From Limnothrix sp. RL_2_0 (GTDB taxonomy: Bacteria > Cyanobacteriota > Cyanobacteriia > Cyanobacteriales > MRBY01): a stretch of 64,000 bases of DNA. Below, in pieces: positions 59,454 to 64,000 of this stretch. The stretch is taken from contig JAAUPR010000014.1 of NCBI GenBank assembly GCA_012033055.1, forward strand, positions 1 to 64,000, in the 5' to 3' direction. Under the pieces are notes generated by a model, which ran no database searches, was not told where the DNA came from, and saw nothing but the letters and a program-made list of their open reading frames with translations. Each line of letters begins with the position of its first letter. The first letter of the stretch is position 1. Both the position numbers and the translations under genes were made by a program.

Positions 59454-61121
59454 ATGAGCTACTGTATTAATCCCGAGTGTTCTGAACCGAAAAACCTCCT
59501 TAAGGCTAGAACTTGTAAGGCTTGCGGTAGTAGCCTCACCCTTCGTGATCGCTATAAGCCCCTGAAAAGTCTCGGTCAGGGCGGTTTTGGAGCCACTTTT
59601 CTTGCTGTAGATCTCAGTCTGCCGGGTAAGCCTTCCTGCGTTATTAAACAACTCCGTCCCTCCACGACTGTGCCCCACCTCTTTCAGATGGCACGGGAAT
59701 TGTTTGAACGGGAAGCCCAAACTCTGGGTCGCATTGGCAACCATCCCCAAGTGCCACGGCTTTTAGATTATTTTGAACACGATCACCAATTTTATCTCGT
59801 TCAAGAATACGTAAAAGGCAATAATCTCCAGCAGGAAATTAAAAAGCAGGGTGTCCTCAGTGAAGCAGGCGCACGACAATTTCTGAGCGAAATGTTGCCC
59901 ATGGTGCAATATATCCACTCCCAACAAGTGATCCACCGGGACATCAAACCCGCCAACATAATTCGCAGAGAACAAGATAAAAAGTTGGTACTTATCGACT
60001 TTGGTGCGGTTAAAAATCGCGTCAATCTTGATGAGGTAGCAAACACCTCTGACCAAACTGCTTTAACTTCATTTGCCGTAGGTACACCGGGTTATGCGCC
60101 ACCGGAACAGATGGCTATGCGACCGGTTTATGCCAGCGATATCTATGCAATTGGGATTACTTGCCTCTATCTTTTGACAGGAAAATCCCCCAAAGATCTC
60201 GACTACAACCCCAATACTGGGGAGATGATGTGGGAGTCTTTTGTTGATGTCAGCAATAGTTTTGCTAGTGTCTTGCGCAAAATGTTGGAAAGTTCTGTGA
60301 AGCACCGTTATCAATCGGCTGAGGATGTCCTCAATGCCCTTGATATGGAACCTTATATGGAAAGCCTTGCCCAAGGTTTAGCTAATGGTGCAGGGGACAC
60401 AAATTTTGCGGGAACGACGGGGGGGGTGCTGGACGATAATCAGAATGATGATGACACGGGTGGGGACTCGACTTCTGCGAACTCCCGTTTGGCTATGGCT
60501 ATTCGGGCAAGGCGCGATCGCCAGAAAGGAGCGGGAACGAAGCGGGGGTTAGGTAGTCGTGCGGGTCAGGGGGGCATTACAAAAAAAAGCACCCTAAATC
60601 GCATGGCACCAGGAGCCGGGGCTAGACCTCTCAATGCTTCGAGTAAAACTTCCAGAACCAGTGGACAGAAGAGTAAAACTGGAGGATCAGCAAAGCTGAA
60701 TGCCCAAACTTTATTACATGCCTATAATAAGGGTCGTCGGGACTTCGGGCAGCAAAGTTTAATGAGCATCAGTTTGCCTCAAGCGGATCTAGCAGGTTGT
60801 ATTTTCCACCAGTCTCGTATGATGCGCGCAAACTTTCAGGGTTCCAATTTAGCGAATGCTGATTTCGGCAAAGCAAATCTGACGAACGCAAGTTTTCGAG
60901 ACGCAAACTTAGGTCGCGCTTATTTTAGTTCCGCAAATTTAAGTAATGCAGATCTGCGTGGTGCTAATTTGAGTTTTGCCTATCTTAACTACGCGATTCT
61001 CGATGGCGCAAATCTCTGCGGTGCGAACTTGACTAATGCGAAAATTACCGACGATCAGCTCAAAAAAGCAAAGACTAATTGGGCAACGATCATGCCTAAC
61101 GGTAAACGCGGTTTGTTTTAG
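59454..61121 (+). CDS. spkB: SpkB-type serine/threonine protein kinase with pentapeptide repeats
   Basis: 555 residues. A Cys motif (C4, C9, C21, C24) precedes the kinase domain, with P-loop GQGGFGAT (41-48), ATP Lys65, catalytic HRDIKPAN with D163 and DFG 182-184. A Gly/Ser/Lys-rich linker (about 310-450) follows, then about 16 pentapeptide repeats (A(D/N)LxN type, about 455-540). This order is that of Synechocystis SpkB, required for cell motility and oxidative-stress response. The N-terminal cysteines could be a redox or zinc switch. Start ATG 59454. Confidence 0.92.
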   Translation: MSYCINPECSEPKNLLKARTCKACGSSLTLRDRYKPLKSLGQGGFGATFLAVDLSLPGKPSCVIKQLRPSTTVPHLFQMARELFEREAQTLGRIGNHPQVPRLLDYFEHDHQFYLVQEYVKGNNLQQEIKKQGVLSEAGARQFLSEMLPMVQYIHSQQVIHRDIKPANIIRREQDKKLVLIDFGAVKNRVNLDEVANTSDQTALTSFAVGTPGYAPPEQMAMRPVYASDIYAIGITCLYLLTGKSPKDLDYNPNTGEMMWESFVDVSNSFASVLRKMLESSVKHRYQSAEDVLNALDMEPYMESLAQGLANGAGDTNFAGTTGGVLDDNQNDDDTGGDSTSANSRLAMAIRARRDRQKGAGTKRGLGSRAGQGGITKKSTLNRMAPGAGARPLNASSKTSRTSGQKSKTGGSAKLNAQTLLHAYNKGRRDFGQQSLMSISLPQADLAGCIFHQSRMMRANFQGSNLANADFGKANLTNASFRDANLGRAYFSSANLSNADLRGANLSFAYLNYAILDGANLCGANLTNAKITDDQLKKAKTNWATIMPNGKRGLF

Positions 61122-61261
61122 AGAAGTCTACCCAGCAATCTAATCAAGTGGCCTAAAAAATGAGCAAAAGGAAAGGAGGCGATCGCCCCCTCTATTTTTC
61201 CGATTTAAGCTTGAACATTTATTGAAAAGCATCCGAAAATACCCAGCCCAACTGATGGGAC

Positions 61262-62812
61262 TTACCCGTCGATCTTGCGATCCTGTACCCCCCGCATAAT
61301 GCGAGACAACTCACTCTTCTCATCAACAGCAATACGCGTTGGCGAACCACTAATAATTCGCTCATAATTACGGAACGAATCCTTAATATCTGGCCCTTCC
61401 ACACTAATCGAGTACTCACGGATCCCTTTATCATGCCAAGAACCACGCATCTTAAACACATTTAAAGCCCGAGACATTTCCCCGCGAATCTCCACATACT
61501 GCAACATCAGAATCGTGTCAGTAATCGTCGAAATATGGGATTCCGTAATCGAGTGAGCCCCCATAAATTGATCAGTCGTATTCGTAAAGAAACCCGTAAT
61601 CTCCTCCTGTTTCGCATACCCTGTCACACCGATCACAAACTGACGAAACGCATTATTCGTGACCCCCCGAGCCAAAGCCGAAAGAGAATCAATCGCAATC
61701 CGAGAAGGCTTAAACTCCGAAATCTCAGACTTGATCATTTGTAAATGATCCTCCAAACCAGCCGATTCAGGATAAGAGCACAACAGCTTTAACAGACCCT
61801 TCTGCTCCATTTCCTCAAAATCAATACCCCAAGACGAAGCATTACGGGATAGCTGTGCCCTAGATTCCTCATAAGCAAACAAAATTGCCCGTTCACCTTG
61901 GCGACAACCCTCCTCTAGAAACTTACTGACCAAAAGAGTTTTACCCGTGCCAGTAGCCCCCGTCGCCAAAATAATCGAATCCTTAAAGAAGCCACCACCA
62001 CACATCTTATCTAGCGTTTCCACACCCGAAGAAATACGAGCATTCGATGATCGCTGAGTTAAGCGCATGGCCCCTAACGGGAAGATATTAATCCCATCAT
62101 TCGTAATTGTGAAAGGATATTCCCCTTTCATGTGGGTTGTACCCCTCAATTTGAGAATTTCGATGGTACGCCGACGCCTTTCCCCTTCCAATACGTTCCG
62201 TAGAATAATCACATTATCCGACACGAATTCTTCTACCCCAAAACGAGCAACGGGGCCATATTCATCAAGGCGCTCCGTCGTCATAATGGATGTTACGGCC
62301 AAATATTTAAGCCGAGCAACAAGGCGAAAAATCTCCCGGCGTACCACTGGTGCTGCATCATATTGTTGAAAAACAGCCGTCACCGAATCAATCGAAACAA
62401 GCTTGGCATCATATTTTCGAATCGCATATTGGATCCGTTCGATGAGAGCGGATAGGTCAAAATTACCAACCACTTCTTGCCCGTCAGGGTCAGGGGAGGC
62501 GTCTAGGATAAACAGTTTGCCTTCATCCACTAAGCTCTGTAAGTCCCAGCCAAAACTATAGGCATTTTGAATAATATCTCTAGGAGATTCTTCGAAAGTG
62601 ACAAATAAACCAGAGTAATCAAAGTGCTTAATCCCGTGGTACAAAAATTGGATCGCGAGGAGGGTTTTCCCAGTACCAGAGGTGCCACTGACTAAGGTTG
62701 TTCTGCCGGAGGGCAAGCCTCCATGGCTAATCTCATCTAAGCCCTCAATGAGGGTGCGAATTTTCTGTACGCCTTTTATGGCTCCATTATTCTGGGACTT
62801 GGGCTGATTCAT
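61262..62812 (-). CDS. kaiC: Circadian clock protein KaiC
   Basis: 516 residues, two RecA-like domains. CI Walker A GTSGTGKT (43-50) with catalytic EE 74-75; CII Walker A GATGTGKT (285-292) with EE 315-316. The autophosphorylation pair S428-T429 in SHISTITD and nearby T423 align with S431/T432/T426 of Synechococcus elongatus. C-terminal IMRGVQDRK tail, including the A-loop (KSELSRIMRG), is the KaiA-binding segment. KaiC hexamer phosphorylation and its ATPase set the 24-h rhythm, signalling via SasA/RpaA. kaiB lies 146 nt upstream. All key residues are intact. Confidence 0.98.
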   Translation of the reverse strand: MNQPKSQNNGAIKGVQKIRTLIEGLDEISHGGLPSGRTTLVSGTSGTGKTLLAIQFLYHGIKHFDYSGLFVTFEESPRDIIQNAYSFGWDLQSLVDEGKLFILDASPDPDGQEVVGNFDLSALIERIQYAIRKYDAKLVSIDSVTAVFQQYDAAPVVRREIFRLVARLKYLAVTSIMTTERLDEYGPVARFGVEEFVSDNVIILRNVLEGERRRRTIEILKLRGTTHMKGEYPFTITNDGINIFPLGAMRLTQRSSNARISSGVETLDKMCGGGFFKDSIILATGATGTGKTLLVSKFLEEGCRQGERAILFAYEESRAQLSRNASSWGIDFEEMEQKGLLKLLCSYPESAGLEDHLQMIKSEISEFKPSRIAIDSLSALARGVTNNAFRQFVIGVTGYAKQEEITGFFTNTTDQFMGAHSITESHISTITDTILMLQYVEIRGEMSRALNVFKMRGSWHDKGIREYSISVEGPDIKDSFRNYERIISGSPTRIAVDEKSELSRIMRGVQDRKIDG

Positions 62813-62958
62813 GACTTAACGTCTTGGGGGTTAAATTGTAAGGACTATCAAAAAATCGACTTATCTTGACTCTTAATGTTCTCAGAATAGCCGTGTGAAG
62901 AAAAGGTTCTTTGGAGATTCTGGGAACGAGTAAAAGCCTAGGTTCATGAGTCTTTAGT

Positions 62959-63273
62959 TTACAGCTCACTTTCTCTCTCTAGAAATTCTTCATAGAGTAG
63001 GTCGAGGCCGATGAGCACTTTCTCGCGATCGGATAGATCGCCAATAATCTTACGCACGGGGGGAGGTAAGACTTTGGATAGGGTTGGTGTGGCTAAAATT
63101 TTGTCTTCTTCTGCTAATTGAGGGTTTTTTAAGACATCGATAACTTTGAGGGCATAAACGCCTTTAAAGTCTATTTCCAAGATATTTTTTAAGGTCTTTA
63201 AAGCGCGAACTGAATTAGGGGTATTTCCTGCGACGTAAAGTTTCAGAACATAGGTTTTTTTAAGGGGATTCAT
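62959..63273 (-). CDS. kaiB: Circadian clock protein KaiB
   Basis: 104 residues, [24 protein letters not shown] (thioredoxin-like N-terminus) and [32 protein letters not shown] (fold-switching half). It binds phospho-KaiC CI in its rare ground-state-to-fold-switched form, sequesters KaiA and promotes dephosphorylation. Length and termini are standard. It lies 80 nt after kaiA and 146 nt before kaiC. Confidence 0.98.
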   Translation of the reverse strand: MNPLKKTYVLKLYVAGNTPNSVRALKTLKNILEIDFKGVYALKVIDVLKNPQLAEEDKILATPTLSKVLPPPVRKIIGDLSDREKVLIGLDLLYEEFLERESEL

Positions 63274-63353
63274 AATCTTATTAATACGATGTGTAGTGAT
63301 GGGTGAGGTGAGTAAGGTGATAAGAATCCGAGGCCATATTTACGACAGTAATC

Positions 63354-64000
63354 CTAGTCTATCTGAAATAAAAGTTCAAAAGGTAAATCTTCGCGGGGGA
63401 TAGAGCGACGATACATCTCGCAGAGGTGGGCAACTATGTCAATTAGGGTGAGGCGATAGTCTAAAAGTATGTCTTCACTACGGCCTTCTAGTTTCAGTTG
63501 CTGGGCAAATTCGTCGATAAGTTTCATGTGAGTTTCAAGGAGGTATGAGACTGAAATATCGGCAAAAAAGGCTTGGTTTACAAATTGATCAACGGCCTGG
63601 TTGATCGGAGGCTCTTCATTAAAGTAATTAAGGATGATTTCTCGGTAATCGTTAATAAATTGCTGTTTAAACTCTTCTTGTTCTTCTGGGGAAAGATTAC
63701 GATAAAAATACTGGGGATTTCGTTTGTAATAGACTCCTAGGTATCCGAGCCGCTCCCGTAGTTTTTCGGCAAGGCGACGCTGTTGGAGAAGTAAAAATGC
63801 TTGGCGATTGTCGTTGGAGGCTGAGCTATGGGGTATGTCAAGGATCGCACAACTAGGGGCAAGGTGTAGAAAGTCGGCGATCGCCAAACCAATTTTCTGA
63901 TCGAGATTACTCCATTGATCAACGGGAAGATATTGTTCGGCGGAATGGCAATAGTATTCTGCTTCTTGATCAGATTTTTCTGGCAGTATTTTCGTTTCAG
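63354..64000 (-). CDS. kaiA: Circadian clock protein KaiA (5' part beyond window)
   Basis: The open frame runs from TAG (63354-63356) through the window edge at 64000, about 214 residues. The internal TTG at 63885-63887 is not the start: the codons before it continue without stop (...LPVDQWSNLDQKIGL). The C-terminal four-helix KaiC-binding domain is visible (about the last 110 residues, VSYLLETHMKLIDEFAQQL..., LLDYRLTLIDIVAHLCEMYRR). A linker precedes it, and part of the N-terminal pseudo-receiver probably also lies in the window. KaiA stimulates KaiC autophosphorylation by holding its A-loop. Full KaiA is near 300 residues, so about 85 residues are off the edge. Confidence 0.95.
   Translation of the reverse strand, partial: ETKILPEKSDQEAEYYCHSAEQYLPVDQWSNLDQKIGLAIADFLHLAPSCAILDIPHSSASNDNRQAFLLLQQRRLAEKLRERLGYLGVYYKRNPQYFYRNLSPEEQEEFKQQFINDYREIILNYFNEEPPINQAVDQFVNQAFFADISVSYLLETHMKLIDEFAQQLKLEGRSEDILLDYRLTLIDIVAHLCEMYRRSIPREDLPFELLFQID

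Overview
The window is a typical stretch of a cyanobacterial chromosome. It carries kaiA-kaiB-kaiC, apcE (phycobilisome core-membrane linker), psbV (cytochrome c550), cp12, two plant-type [2Fe-2S] ferredoxins, a MenA-type prenyltransferase, SirB/CbiX and glcF. The HIP1 octamer GCGATCGC, often as GGCGATCGCC, recurs throughout. An 892-residue ApcE with three linker repeats and the general gene complement suggest a unicellular or thin-filamentous marine/brackish relative of Synechococcus sp. PCC 7002. That placement is inference from memory; no search was run.

Layout. 0.2-4.6 kb: an EF-G paralogue (minus), then a zinc-ribbon protein, a Uma2-type protein and a TrmJ-type rRNA/tRNA methyltransferase that is frameshifted in a C7 tract. 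4.6-8.3 kb: a 1249-residue hybrid histidine kinase with an ethylene-receptor-like N-terminal domain. 8.7-15 kb: an anchored class A beta-lactamase-like protein, dnaN, cp12, a DUF3177 membrane protein, tRNA-Phe, a candidate 24-residue membrane peptide and lysC. 15.4-17.5 kb: an RRM protein, rpiA and ribE. 17.6-24.8 kb (minus): an unknown protein, a D-Ala-D-Ala dipeptidase, ktrA-ktrB, a glycosyltransferase and two methyltransferases. 25.1-29.2 kb: apcE and a GT4 glycosyltransferase. 29.3-30 kb: a strong candidate for the small RNA Yfr1, immediately upstream of trxA.

30-36.4 kb: a three-gene minus-strand cluster (GNAT plus two unknowns), a REC-GAF-GAF-adenylate cyclase broken by a second single-base frameshift next to a HIP1 site, a 59-residue basic protein, hemC, a nucleoside deoxyribosyltransferase-like protein and tRNA-Val. 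36.5-43.5 kb: a DprA-like protein, MAPEG, yajQ, menA, a secreted Tyr/Glu-rich repeat protein, ddl, glcF and a lipoprotein. 43.7-49 kb: nfi, tandem ferredoxins, an Idh/MocA oxidoreductase, a PPC-like lipoprotein and an orphan Dpp/Opp-type permease. 49.2-56.6 kb: aroC, an MBL hydrolase, a secreted peroxiredoxin, the pyruvate dehydrogenase E2, a VOC protein, psbV, a peptidoglycan-binding-domain protein, sirB and a zinc-ribbon protein. 56.7-64 kb: pheT, a SpkB-type Ser/Thr kinase and the kai cluster, with kaiA running off the right edge.

The genes are mostly core metabolism and photosynthesis. Calvin-cycle control (cp12, rpiA), light harvesting and electron transfer (apcE, psbV, petF, trxA) and the circadian clock all sit here. 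No phage, IS element, CRISPR or toxin island was seen. The observations I rate highest are the ethylene-receptor-like kinase with a degenerate first receiver, the Yfr1 locus, the secreted 36-residue-period Cys/Tyr/Glu repeat protein, the 24-residue membrane ORF, and the two single-base frameshifts in otherwise intact genes.
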